Positions 53,925-64,000 of a stretch of 64,000 nucleotides of DNA are shown piece after piece. Below the pieces are notes generated by a model, which saw only the letters and a program-made list of their open reading frames with translations, was not told where the DNA came from and made no database searches. This DNA is from Neogale vison (Eukaryota; Chordata; Mammalia; Carnivora; Mustelidae), in NCBI RefSeq assembly GCF_020171115.1, contig NC_058097.1, positions 8,863,501 to 8,927,500 on the forward strand. The letters are read 5' to 3'. The position numbers were made by a program, and so were the translations under genes. Position 1 is the first letter of the stretch; each line of letters starts with the position of its first letter.

Positions 53925-55149
53925 AATGCCGCTGAGATCCAGACATCACAGGAGCACTCTGCCTTTTGTGGATGTGCATGGCATGGGGGAGGAGGAGGCA
54001 CACAAACGGAACCAAAAAGGAAATGAATACAAAAACAAACGTCAAAATGCACCTTACGAAGACGGCGGACACAGAAGCCAACTGCCAGAGCGCCCGACGG
54101 CTAAACCGGGGACAATCTGAGCAAGAAGACAGTCATGCCGGGCTATAACCCAAAGTGGAGGGTAAATGTCCATGAGCCCGCACTGATGTAAAGAAATGAA
54201 GGAATAAATAAATAACTGGGGGAGAAGGGACAAATCTCCCATGTGAAGGAATTCCTAACGGTTTACGTAGATGCTATGCCCATAAGGAGTGAGAACATAA
54301 ATCCCTACTCCTGTTGTGTGGGCTGCACATGGCAACCTCCTTCCAGGAGGAACAGTATGGAAAGGAAGGGAAAAGAGTGACTGCATAGCGGAGAAACGGG
54401 ACAGACACTAGCTAAGCCAGGTGAAGAAGGTCCGCGTCAACAGTGGTAAGTCACCTTGGCAGAATGTGAACTTAATATGATGAGACGAGAAGGGCATTCT
54501 GTCTCTGGGGTCTCCTTAATCCCAGTCTGATCAGGAAAAAAGAAATCAAATTCCAGCACTGGGATATGGTATATAAGCCCTGAGAAGCATACCTCACAAT
54601 GGCCCATGAAGTCTTGGGGCGCCTGGGGGGCTCAGTCGGTTAAGCATCTGACTCTTGCTTTCGGCTCAGGTCATGATCTCAGCGTCCTGGGTCTAAGCCC
54701 CGCGTCAGACTCTGTGCTCAGCCGGGAGTCTGCTGGGGAGTGTCTCTCTCTCACTCTGCCCCTCCGCCCGCTCGCTCACGCTCTGTCTCTCACTCACTAA
54801 AATAATAAATAAATCTTTAAAAAGGGGAAGGGAAGGATAAGGAAAGTCTGAGAAACTGTCTCTGTCCCAAAGAGCCCAAGGACACAGGGAGATTAAATGC
54901 ACTGTGGGAACCCAGATGGACTTCCAGAACAGAAAGAGGCCATTTGGTAAAAACTAAGGAACTCTGTATGAACTGTAGACTTCAGTGAATACATTATTAC
55001 TACTTATTTAATTGTAATCAATGGACCTGATTACGTAAAAGAGGATAACGGGAGAAATTGGGTGTGAGGTGTGCGGGAACCCTGCTGCAGGGTCTCCATT
55101 TCTCTGTCAATCTAAAACTGATCTGAAGCACAAAGTCTGTTTCAAAAGT
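53925..55149 (+). repeat. Old L1 3'-UTR/3' end, split by a SINEC
   Basis: CCCATGTGAAGGAATTCCTA, GAGAAGGGCATTCTGTCTCT, AAGGAAAGTCTGAGAAACTG, CAAAGAGCCCAAGGACACAG, TCCAGAACAGAAAGAGGCCA, TGCAGGGTCTCCATTTCTCT and AATCTAAAACTGATCTGAAG follow a well-known L1 3' UTR to its end. The left 300-400 bp is less certain. Interrupted at 54617-54826. Confidence 0.72.
54617..54826 (+). mobile_element. SINEC, older subfamily
   Basis: GGGGCGCCTGGGGGGCTCAG, TAAGCATCTGACTCTTGCTT, TCGGCTCAGGTCATGATCTC, GGTCTAAGCCCCGCGTCAGA, a CT-rich linker and AATAATAAATAAATCTTTAA with a short A tail. The extra GCATCTGACTCTTG segment marks an older carnivore SINE subfamily than the other copies. Confidence 0.95.
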
Positions 55150-55150
55150 T

Positions 55151-55178
<28 letters not shown>
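55151..55178 (+). repeat. (AC)14 microsatellite
   Basis: Uninterrupted AC repeat at the 3' end of the old L1, perhaps grown from its tail. Confidence 0.97.
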
Positions 55179-55182
<4 letters not shown>

Positions 55183-55829
55183 ATGAGAGAATAGTATACA
55201 GAAAAGCAGATGACCTTCTGGAAGCGGGCTGGGGCAGGGAGATGCTCTGATACTCTGAAGTGGGGATGTAGGGTCTGGGGGGACAGGCTCCAGGGCCTCC
55301 TGTCCGACGGGGAGGCAACAGCTAGAAGAGAGATGTGGGGAAGGGCACAAAGCACGGGGTATCCTGGTCTCCCCGGCGAAGGGAGGGCTGCAGCTGACCC
55401 CAGAAAGCCGAGGTGACGGTGGCTCCACCAGCACGATTTGCAAGGCTCACCAGCTGCGCTTCGCAGGTCAGAACTGGAAGCCAAGACTTGAGCCCACTCG
55501 GGATCTGCGACCTGTAAGTGGCATCCAAGCAAAGAGGGTGGGAGGAGTGCCAGCACGTCAGCAAGAACACCTCCTCCCAAAGACAGGCTCATGGTCCACG
55601 GATAGAGGCAGAACTCCGGCCTGCCTGGACCACAAGTAAGGCTTTGCAACGGGGCCACGACATTCTCCCCTTTTAGGCTCAGTGAAAAAAGTGTTTTGTG
55701 CACATGCCCTAGAAGTGAGCATCCTCTTTCATAACCAGGGCAGCATTCAAAACTGTCTTCATAAGATCCTGCTCCTTTAGGCAAATGAATTCAAGCCAGA
55801 AATTGTAAGGGGAATAATACTTTCCCGTT
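55179..55829. other. GC-rich unassigned stretch with the longest open frame
   Basis: A minus-strand frame of 211 codons (55149-55784) runs through it and ends in a Val-Cys repeat encoded by the AC microsatellite. Two other minus-strand frames (141 and 82 codons) overlap it. No domain, signal or codon bias supports a protein. Confidence 0.45.
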
Positions 55830-56200
55830 CACCATTGTGCCTTTCTGCAATAAATAATTTCTAGTCAGGGTGCTAGAGAATTCTAAATGATAGACATATT
55901 ATGTTCATGAAAGACAACTTTAAGAAAAATCTTTCTGCAATAAAAGTGAGGGTTTTTCCCCCCTTCTTGGCATCCCAGCTTGCCATAGAAATGAGTGATT
56001 TTCTGAATTTCTGCCAAGTTAGATGGTTCAGCATGCTATTAGATTAGTCTGTTTATACAGAAACAGCCCAAAATAGGAAACACACAGAAGCTATTAAAGA
56101 TATTGTCCTGTGAGGGAAAGATTTGAATGGTTTTCTTACTGCAAGTGGGAAATAAGATATGAGTCAGTATTAATGTGATAAAGAAGTTAATGCGTTCTAA
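55830..56200. promoter_or_regulatory. Candidate conserved AT-rich element
   Basis: Two TTTCTGCAATAAA words at 55842 and 55931, plus GCTATTAGATTAGTC, GCTATTAAAGATATTG and AGTATTAATGTGATAAAG in unique AT-rich sequence. No repeat signature. Confidence 0.27.
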
Positions 56201-57000
56201 AGCAAACCATTGGGTTCTTCATCTTGTTTCAGAGGCGACAATAAAAGGAACACACAGACAATTATTTAGGGTTGGGTGAGCAGCGAAGGCAGTGAACGCT
56301 GCACAGCCTAACCAGGCCTGCCAGTTAGAAACATATCCCTCTTCAAAAAATAATACGGGGGCACCCGGGGAGTTTTCACAGGGAAAGATGGTTGGCGGTC
56401 AAAAATAAGAAAAAAAAAAAAAAAAAGAAGAAGAAGAAGGAAGACTAAATAAATATATAAATAAAACAAGGTTTCAGAAATTCAAAAGTGAAATTCCAAT
56501 TTCACTTCTGCCCTTGGGTTGCTCCATAAACTAATGGAAATCATATGACCTCTAAGGTCAATGCGATTCAAGACAGAGGACTTATATTGAGTTCTCCGTG
56601 TGAGATGCTGTGGACTGTTACTTTCCTCATCTATAAAGTGCACAGTGTGACCTATACCTTGAAGTCACCTCGTCCTCCTCAGTAAGTCACAAGATGACCT
56701 ATGGGTGAAAGACAGGGCCACGGTCCGGCCACAGCAGCGGCTCCTGACAGCACTTTGTGATAGACGTATGTGACTCCATAAGTAAAAATACGTCTAAAAT
56801 GCCCAAATAAAGCCTGGTGTTATGTATCATTTTCCTCGTAGGTCATAGATGAAAATCATGAAGATATAGGGCTATCTCACAAAATGCAGATTTCTTATGG
56901 GGTCATCATCTTCTTGGCTGTCTTCTGAGGCCTGCTGAGTAACTTAGAACTTGCTGTGCAGCAGAGGAGCAAAGAAAGGTGAATTCTCTGCTCTCTAGAA
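56201..57000. other. Unassigned stretch with an A17-(GAA)n tract
   Basis: A17 at 56410-56426 runs into GAA units to 56440. A faint MIR-like word (TTTCCTCATCTATAAAGTGC near 56622) is present. No gene. Confidence 0.5.
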
Positions 57001-57690
57001 TGCATTTGCTTTCCTACTGCTGTGTAACAAATTACCACAAATTTAGTGGCCGGAAGCAACATACATTTATTATCTTATAGTTTTCATAGGTCAGGAATAT
57101 GGGCATTACTTAGTTGGGTTCTCACCTTCAGGGTCTTGCTTGGCTGAAAACCTGGTATTGGCTGGGCTATGGTTTCCTCAGAGGCTCCAGCAGGGGAAAC
57201 TGAAAAACCTTAAGCTCCTGAAGACTATTGGCAGAACTCATCTCCTTGAGACTGGAGTAATGATATCCTTATTTTCTTGTTGTGCACTTTGGGCCCTTTA
57301 TCTTCTAGAAGATTCCTGCAGTTCCTTGCCACATAGCCCACTCTATAGCCCCCCTCACAACATGGCAGCTTACTTCCTCACAGCCATCAATGGAGACTCT
57401 GGCTTCAGACCCTCTTGAAAGGGCTATCACTTGATTAATCCAGGCCCACCCAGGAGGATCTCCTTTCTGATTAACTTAAAACCAACCCATCTAGGACCTT
57501 AATTACATCTGCAAGATTCCTTCACTTTGCACTGTAATGTAGCCTAATGAAGGAAGTGACGATCCATCATCGTTTCCGTATTTTATTGTTTAGAAGCAAG
57601 TCACAGTTTCTCTCTACATGCAAGGGGAGGGTGTCGCACCAGGTAGTGGACACCAGGAGATGGGAAATCAATGGGGCCACCAAACAAAGG
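57001..57690 (-). mobile_element. MLT1 LTR (ERVL-MaLR), long copy
   Basis: CTACTGCTGTGTAACAAATT, ACCACAAATTTAGTGGCCGG, AGTTCCTTGCCACATAGCCC, CTCACAACATGGCAGCTTAC, ATTAATCCAGGCCCACCCAG, GACCTTAATTACATCTGCAA, GTTTAGAAGCAAGTCACAGT and ACCAGGAGATGGGAAATCAA follow a reverse MLT1-type LTR for nearly 700 bp. Confidence 0.85.
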
Positions 57691-58169
57691 AAGAAAACAC
57701 AGGGGTTCATAAAGTTTCATCTTGGTAGTGTCAGAATTACTTCATTTATGAGTGTTCTTAGAATCTTGGAGGGTGGAGAGAATCAAAATAGAGCCCTGTA
57801 CTTCTTTCGAATAACCATACTTTCTCAAGGCTTTCCTGGAATTATGGGTTGCTGGGTAGTATGTATTAAATACAGGTATGCTTAAAATGTACACTTATAT
57901 CTTAGTTACTGATACCCGGGTAACCAAAATCGTCCTTCCCTTAGCGCGACAATGAACTTGAGCATCTAGGAGCACCACAGCATCAAGAAAAGCCAAGATG
58001 GGTTCACAGGTAAACCAGTGTCTGGTTGTCTGAAAGACCAGAACAACACAGGTTCAAGGAGGACCATGAAGGGTGGAATGTTATTAGCTGGCCAACAGAT
58101 GCCAAGTTCTGAGGTCTCCAGACACAAGAAAAGAATATGCAATACCGAGAGGGGAAGACAAATCAAGAG

Positions 58170-58290
58170 GGGAGAGATGAGGGCAGGTAAGGCTGGAGAA
58201 GGAGGAGAAAGTAAAGCAAATTTTGTACAGGGAGGGACGAAGGGGATGGGAGGATGGGGCAGGGGCAGGAGGGGACAGGAGAAAATTTAG
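58170..58290 (+). repeat. Purine/G-rich tract
   Basis: GGGATGGGAGGATGGGGCAG followed by GGGCAGGAGGGG (about 58242-58277) gives several G-runs with G-quadruplex potential in a nearly pyrimidine-free strand. 57691-58169 and 58291-59386 are otherwise unassigned. Confidence 0.75.
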
Positions 58291-59399
58291 CCACCAGTTA
58301 ACTGAAAAGTTCAGTTAACCAGAATGATGTGCCAGTTAAGTAAGATTCCATGAAGCTTGGCAGCCTGATTCTGGTCATTAACTTTAATGTTTCAGAATCC
58401 CAGCACTTTCACAGGTGTGCGTGGAAACCATCTGGTTTTTCTGCTCTATCCTGCCTATTAAAGCCCAGCATCTTCAAAGATAAATTGTGGATCATGGGGT
58501 GGGGGAGGGATGGGGGTAAAAGCCTTTACCACAGGATTTGCCTTCACTAAAAAGAGGCTTTCAATAATCTCAGAATGGGATTGTTTTGTTTTGAAATTCA
58601 GATATTTAAAAAATAAAATAAAATACAGTGATATGTTTTAATATATAGGAACACCACCTGGGGAAGTAAATTACTCAAAACAACATCCCAACAAAACAAA
58701 TGCAGTGTGTGGTGACCCAGACATGATAAATGAAAGAAGAAATAAACTGAGGGAGGGGGAATCCGTATCCAAAACCATGTCTTTACAGTAGTGATGTTTA
58801 TAAATTTGACACCCTTGCAAGGAGAGCTCACGCAAGATTATTTCTATGCAAATACGCATTTTGCCAACTCAAGAGCATGCAGGAAAGGGGGAAAAAAAAC
58901 CCCAAATATATTTCTTGAAAATCGATTCTTGTGCAGGACAAGTGCATCAAGAAACAGTAAGTACACTGGTAAATATTAAAATGCTGTGTCAAATGCGAAC
59001 TTGTTGGAGGATAAGGGTCCCGGATACAGGGGACAGGAAACCATTGCACACTGTCCAAGACTGAATATCCAAGTCTGCCAGTGATAGAGCCGCTTTCCTT
59101 CTTCCAGGGACAAAGCCTGAACACTGAAGGTCCCAAGCTTTGAGTTCCCTGTGGCTCACAGAGCCGGTTCTGCAGAAGGCTTCATGGAGCACATGTACAC
59201 AACACAGCACGCTTCCTGATTGGAGCTGCCACCCAAGGGCTCCAAATCCTGGGAATCGACAGGTTCTTAGGAGAAAGTCTCAGGCCAGTGCCCTCAACAA
59301 CCATCCCTCCTAAATTCCCAATGAACCCAACCTATCATTTCCTGGTTAGGGCAATCCCTTCAAGCTCACATTGCAGAAAGTGAAAGGCATAACATTCTT

Positions 59400-59603
59400 C
59401 TTCCTTTTTTTTTAAAGATTTTATTTATTTATTTGACAGAGAGAGTGATCACAAGTAAGCAGAGAAGCAGGCAGAGAGAGAGAGGGGGAACCAGGCTCCC
59501 TGCTGAGCAGAGAGCCCGATGCGGGGCTGGATCCCAGGACCCTGCAATCATGACCCAAGCTGAAGGCAGAGGCTTTAACCCACTGAGCCACCCAGGCGCC
59601 CCA
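59400..59603 (-). mobile_element. SINEC (carnivore SINE)
   Basis: T-run, AAAGATTTTATTTATTTATT, GAGTGATCACAAGTAAGCAG, CTCCCTGCTGAGCAGAGAGC, GGCTGGATCCCAGGACCCTG and terminal GAGCCACCCAGGCGCCCCA. TSD GCATAACATTCTT at 59387-59399 and 59604-59616. Intact young copy. Confidence 0.97.
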
Positions 59604-59616
59604 GCATAACATTCTT

Positions 59617-60413
59617 TATTAGACATCCTTTCACCATTAGCTAGTGAGGGTACCATCCTGATCAGCTGTGTGTCTAATCCTGTCCTAGCATTATTAGCTC
59701 CAGACTGTCTCACCCCCTTTGAAAAAAGAGGACATTGAAGTGAGACATCAATCTGCCTTCTCAGTGTCCTGTGGTACAAAGGGACAGAGCTTGGTCTAAA
59801 GGAATCCAGACAAAGATAAGGTATATATGTTGTTTTCTGCTTGTCTGTTTTTTACCATGACCACCAACTTCTTTGCTTTTATAGATACAAACTGTGCACC
59901 GCTGAGGCTAGAAATTGCACAGAAGTGGAGGTTGGAAGGGGACCCAAGAGGGCCACTGTGGTTCTCGAATTATCCTATTAATGTGGGTGCCACTTACGTG
60001 TGTCAGTGTGTGTAAACTCACTGAGGTATATCACAGTGCAGTGTGCGCCCTTTTCTGCTTCTATTGTACTCGAATAAAAAGTTGAGGAACCTGCCGGGTA
60101 TTGACGGTGGCCTGAGTAAGGTCTCCATCGCCCGGTTCCCTAAACCCAAGGCTCTTACTTGGGGAAGAGCCTCATGAACACATCCGAGGTGCCAGCAGAA
60201 AGCTTGTCAACGGAGTGCTGGACCATGGATGGACTGACACATGTCACAGGAAAGCAGCTCCAGGCTTTCCTCTCTACCTCTTGGTCCTATCTTTTGGGGG
60301 TAGGCAACTTTCTCATGAGTCGTTGCAGACATTAAAAAGATTCAGGCAATTCTAGCTTCATTCTTTGCAGGAAACACAGATTCTGTTCAAGAAGAGGCCT
60401 GTTAGGAGCTGAG
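59617..60413. other. Unassigned non-coding stretch
   Basis: No repeat or gene recognised. Confidence 0.45.
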
Positions 60414-60466
60414 CTATGTTTTCTTATGAACTATGTTTTCTTAAGAACTATTTCTTTTCTTAAAAA
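60414..60466 (+). repeat. 17-bp tandem repeat, about three units
   Basis: CTATGTTTTCTTATGAA, CTATGTTTTCTTAAGAA, then a decayed CTATTTCTTTTCTTAAAAA. Sits directly before an LTR. Confidence 0.85.
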
Positions 60467-60815
60467 TCTTATGTCTTAAGCCCCTCCCCCACCTCAGGAT
60501 GTGACTATATTTGGAAATAGAGCCTTTAAAAAGGTAATTAGGTTAAAATGAGGTTGGTAGGATGGACCCAAATCTGACTGCTGTCCTTGCAAGTAAAGGA
60601 GGTCAGGACACAGAGACGCTCAGAGGGAAGACTCTGTGGGGACCCAGGAAGAGGACAGGTGACTACACACCAAGGAGAGGAGCCTCAGAGGAAAGCAGCC
60701 CTGCCAACACCTTGACTTTGGACTTCCAGACTCCCGAACTATGAGAAAATGTCTGTTGTCTAAGCTGCTCAGGCTGGCATACTTTGTTATGGCCACCCTA
60801 GGAAACTCATATAAT
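60467..60815 (+). mobile_element. MLT1/MST-type solo LTR (ERVL-MaLR)
   Basis: AGGATGTGACTATATTTGGA, AATAGAGCCTTTAAAAAGGT, AATTAGGTTAAAATGAGGTT, AGGACACAGAGACGCTCAGA, CAGCCCTGCCAACACCTTGA, CTTTGTTATGGCCACCCTAG and GAAACTCATATAATG match a MaLR LTR along its full length. Confidence 0.88.
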
Positions 60816-60884
60816 GTCCAAAGCGAGAGTGGCTCCAGCATTTTCCTACTGAGATGGGAAGTCTCGAAGAACAAGGCTTTTGGA

Positions 60885-61085
60885 GTCAGGGATGCTGGGA
60901 CTTGAGCTCCTCCCCTGTGGCCTGAGGCCAGTCATTTCCTGCTTCCATCAGAGGCAAAATGTGGAAAGTAACAACCTCACAGGCTTGTCATGAAAGTTTC
61001 ATTAGATAAAGCAAGAGCGGTGCTGAACACCATGTCAGGCTCATAGATGGGGCCCAATAAATACTAGCTGTTAGCACTGTTGATA
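60885..61085 (+). repeat. MIR SINE
   Basis: TGGAGTCAGGGATGCTGGGA, CTGAGGCCAGTCATTTCCTG, AACCTCACAGGCTTGTCATG, TCATTAGATAAAGCAAGAG and CCCAATAAATACTAGCTGTT follow forward MIR order nearly to the end. Confidence 0.88.
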
Positions 61086-61757
61086 GGATGATGATAAAAT
61101 GAAGATTAGAAAACCCTTTCTGGCTTGTTATAATAGTTTGTTATAACAAAGTGTACCGTGCAAATGAAATGATTCTACACAAAGGCCAATCAACATTTTG
61201 ATTCATAGAGATGTTGAAATATAGCAAGGCAGCTTCATTCTAACATTCAGACAAACATTTCCCAAGCTCCTGGGACACCGAGGCACCAGGACGATGGGCT
61301 AATGGACATGGAGCCCACGATGGCGCTGAGGGGAGGGGGTACGCACACGGGTATCCTGGGACCAGGCAGGGTGGGGTGGGGCCTACAGGGGATTGCAAGC
61401 ATCATGGGAGAATAGCCATGGGCAGGGAACTCATTCCAGCTCTGGGGCTGGGGGCCACATCTTACCGACTCTCACCCACCGGCCTCAGCACAGAAAGGGC
61501 ACCACCCGTGCTCACACTGAGTCACTGCACACAGCTTCCTGAGTGAGGGACACACAGTAACATGGCCCGTCAGCAGAGCCCCAAGTCTGACCACTTTCTA
61601 AAATTGAACTGACCAGTGAACTCGGAGAGTTGAACAAAATGACCAGACTATTTATCTGGTGGCTTGCCCATTAAAAAGGTCTGGCAGGGATGCCCAGACC
61701 ATCCCTGGGTCGCCCCTTCTCAGGATGTGTCAACTATCTTAAATTTGTCCCTTGTTG
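61086..61757. other. Unassigned non-coding stretch
   Basis: No recognised repeat or gene. Confidence 0.45.
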
Positions 61758-61812
61758 GAAAAACAAACACACAAACAACACCACAAAAAACAAACAAACA
61801 AAAAACCCCCAA
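61758..61812 (+). repeat. (CAAA)n-rich simple repeat
   Basis: Imperfect AAAC/CAAA/ACAC units on an A/C-only strand. Confidence 0.88.
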
Positions 61813-61853
61813 ACATTAAATAACATCTTACTTGCTAAACAAACAAAGAAGTG

Positions 61854-61913
61854 GGGTGTGGGTATATGCGTGTGAGCGCACACACGCATGCGCCAGCACG
61901 CGTACACACACCC
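61854..61913 (+). repeat. Imperfect palindrome, alternating purine/pyrimidine
   Basis: Outer arms GGGTGTGGGTATATGCG and ACGCGTACACACACCC. Inner perfect arms TGCGTGTG (61867-61874) and CACACGCA (61881-61888) around the loop AGCGCA. Confidence 0.88.
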
Positions 61914-62089
61914 GGAGAAAGGAGACAACAGACCTATCACCAGCACCTCTGCAAAGCTCTGGTGCTCATGAGTCACCAGGTAGAGAATGCCAGCCAAGGG
62001 AAGGGGAAGCTAATTAATGTTATTTTATTGAAGATTACCCTACTGACTGCCAAAGACATCATTTCTTTCCCTCCTCCCTCATTTCCTTT

Positions 62090-62165
62090 CAGCACACCCT
62101 TTTGAACCTACCATGTAGCAGGCCCTGGGAGATGTGAACAAGAGCAAAGGTATCCCATGACCCAG
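62090..62165 (+). repeat. Possible L2 fragment
   Basis: ACCTACCATGTAGCAGGCCC and TGGGAGATGTGAACAAGAGC resemble the L2 3' region. Short. Confidence 0.5.
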
Positions 62166-63171
62166 AGGAGCTGGGGTCTGGGGCAGGTCCTGGAGCTCCA
62201 GGAAGCATCTTCTAGAGTAGTTACACCTTCTCAAACGACAGGGATGGTGGGCCAGAAACGCAGAGAGTGCACCACGTTTCCACAGAGTCATAATTCAGCC
62301 TCCCATCTTCCCAAAATGGTAGAAATTTCTAAATTCAAATTTAACTAAAAACCGAAAGCTTACAAAAATGATTTTCCAACTAGAAGCACACAGGAGAGAT
62401 CCCAAACCCAGGAGATGCTCCCTATTTCCTAAACATCAACGCATTAGCCTCACCTGCCAGCCAGACTCAGGCAGAACGTGCACGACACCCAGCCCAGAAC
62501 CAGGCATTATTAAACACGTGTTGGCTGATTATCCAAGCATCACAACAAGCTATGGAAAAGAAAAAGCTAAGAATGCATTTCAAGGACAACCACACCAATA
62601 TTTCTGGGGTGTACATAAAATAAGGCAGAGACTGTTGTTGGTACTCGAACTCTGCTTCACTCCACCTTAGAACCCAAGAGGAATGGTCTCTGGCACTGGA
62701 CTAAGGTGAAGGGGGAGGCGTGTCCTTCATTTGCCACACACTTCTGCCCTCTTTGGCACAAAGACATACTTTCCTGAAGTCAAGAGGTTGGCCCTAACAA
62801 ATGTGAGGTCAGCTCCCCAGGGTCACTTGAGGAATAATGTGGAAAGATGTCCAGCACAACCCACAGACATAAAGATACGGCGGTTTTGTGATTGCCCAGA
62901 GAGCCTGCCACCTCTACCCCACCCAGGTTATAGGGGATGCCTCCGGGGCCCCAGCCTGAAAGGCAGCAATCAGACTCAAAGGAAAAGATGTGTGGAAGAT
63001 GTGATAAGCATGATTTTACTAACAACGGAAGGGTAAATATATAAATAAGCCATCTCATTCTGCTTCATTCCCGCTGCTTGTGCATGTACCCACGATGTCA
63101 AAGCTGGAAATGGCCTTATGAAACCCACAAGGCTCTGACCAGGGCAAGTTCTTTCAATAACCATTTGGTTT
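62166..63171. other. Unassigned non-coding stretch
   Basis: No repeat or gene recognised in about 1 kb. Confidence 0.45.
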
Positions 63172-63191
63172 AAAAAAAAAAAAAAAAAAAA
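63172..63191 (+). repeat. A20 homopolymer
   Basis: 20 A's with no SINE body upstream. Confidence 0.97.
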
Positions 63192-63296
63192 GCTGTCTAG
63201 TGTTGACTCTAAATTATTCATCTTACTGAGTGTGACTATCCGTTCATTTTTCAGAGATTTTCAAACGTTTAATTACAAGGTTCTGCCCTAGGGCAG

Positions 63297-63517
63297 CATA
63301 CAAAGTTCAGCAAATTTTCTGTAAAGAGCCAGACAGGAAATATTTGAGGCTTTGTGTGCATATGGGCTCTGACTACTCAGCTCTGCCACTGTAGCTGAAA
63401 GCATAATAGACAGTCTGTAAACAAATGGGTATATCTGGGTGACCAATAAAACTTTATTGATGAAAACAATTCCCAGGCCGGATTTGGCCACAGCCTGTAA
63501 GTCTGCTGACCTGTGTA
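63297..63517 (+). mobile_element. hAT-like DNA transposon fossil
   Basis: TTCTGTAAAGAGCCAGACAG, GAAATATTTGAGGCTTTGTG, ACTCAGCTCTGCCACTGTAG, CAATAAAACTTTATTGATGA and GGCCGGATTTGGCCACAGCC match a very common mammalian non-autonomous element, orientation as written. I do not assign the subfamily. The fossil at 12.7-13.04 kb may be related. Confidence 0.7.
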
Positions 63518-64000
63518 GTACCTAGAATGTGCAGCATATCACATTTTGAATTGTGAACATTTCTAAAAACATCTGGCCTCAAACGTTTCAGACAAAGGGC
63601 TGCAATCCTGAAGTTCTGATCGTGAGAAGTGCTCTATGCGGGAAACTTCTTTACAAAGAACTGGGACTTTCCTCCAGTCAGTGCTTGGCCAGTCTCCTTA
63701 AGTACTTTTTGGTCACCTGCTGTAACGCTCAGCGACAACAGCGGTGATTTCAACTTCCATCTGCAACCCAGGTGTGCGGAGCTGGTGCAGAGTACCTGCT
63801 CTGGGTCAAATTCCACAGGATGACTTGCATGCGGTTTTTCAGGGAGAGGAGGAGGGTGAATGCCCCCTTTAAAAGAGTAAGACATTAGGAGGACAACAAT
63901 TTTCCCAAAGATAGATTTCCCAGATGACCCTCGCAGGCACCCATCTGTTTTCGAGGGTCCTTAGAACGAGGAGCACTCAAGCCGCGCCAGGGTCCAGACG
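63518..64000. other. Unassigned end of window
   Basis: No recognised repeat or gene. Confidence 0.45.

Noticed and set aside
1..64000. CRISPR array, operon or prokaryotic defence system
   Set aside because: The dispersed SINEs, L2, MIR and LTRs show vertebrate DNA. The tandem repeats found have two or three units and no spacers.

Overview
The window is nuclear DNA from a mammal of the order Carnivora, most likely a caniform (arctoid) such as a mustelid, bear or seal relative. The main evidence is eight copies of the carnivore tRNA-Lys-derived SINE (SINEC/CAN-SINE), whose heads read like GGGCGCCTGGGTGGCTCAG and whose tails end AAATAAATAAAATCTT plus poly(A). Their bodies carry the CTACTTGTGATCTCTCTCTG type tail rather than the usual dog (SINEC_Cf) tail. 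A 5'-truncated carnivore-type L1 and many mammal-wide fossils (MIR, L2, MER5A, MER20, MLT1/MST LTRs) fit this. Family names come from reading the sequence, not from a RepeatMasker run, and element edges are approximate unless target-site duplications (TSDs) are given.

I find no protein-coding exon, rRNA, functional tRNA or complete mobile-element gene. All open frames are short (211 codons at most), overlap open frames on the other strand, and show no domain. The only frame with real ancestry is a decayed L1 ORF2 C-terminus at 8235-8477 (-). The region is best read as intergenic or deep intronic. The sequence alone cannot say which, or which gene is nearby.

Layout. 0-6 kb: MER20 copies, an inverted SINE pair beside a 42-bp dispersed duplication, a candidate conserved element at 4.6-5.0 kb, and MER5A. 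6-13 kb: a pyrimidine tract, a CpG cluster, a truncated L1, a SINE, nested MIR/MER5A, L2 and two hAT-like fossils. 13-18 kb: AT-rich candidate regulatory sequence, two tail-to-tail MIRs, and a CpG-bearing block at 16.35-17.15 kb. 18-31 kb: SINE-in-MIR, a G-quadruplex-prone MER20, L2, an L1 fragment, and a dense mosaic at 27.85-29.26 kb. 31-42 kb: a homeodomain-site-rich block, a local duplication around AT/GGAT microsatellites, a SINE, L1, MIR, MLT1, and a tRNA-like element at 40.63-40.70 kb. 42-47 kb: a strong enhancer candidate (42.32-42.90 kb), MIRs, a G-rich tract and another AT-rich candidate. 47-64 kb: L1M, MIR plus MST LTR with an alternating purine/pyrimidine palindrome, an L1 3' end split by a SINE, MLT1 LTRs, simple repeats and a hAT-like fossil.

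Nothing here resembles a multi-gene system. The items worth follow-up are the two local duplications, the inverted SINE pair, the tRNA-like element and the possible enhancers.
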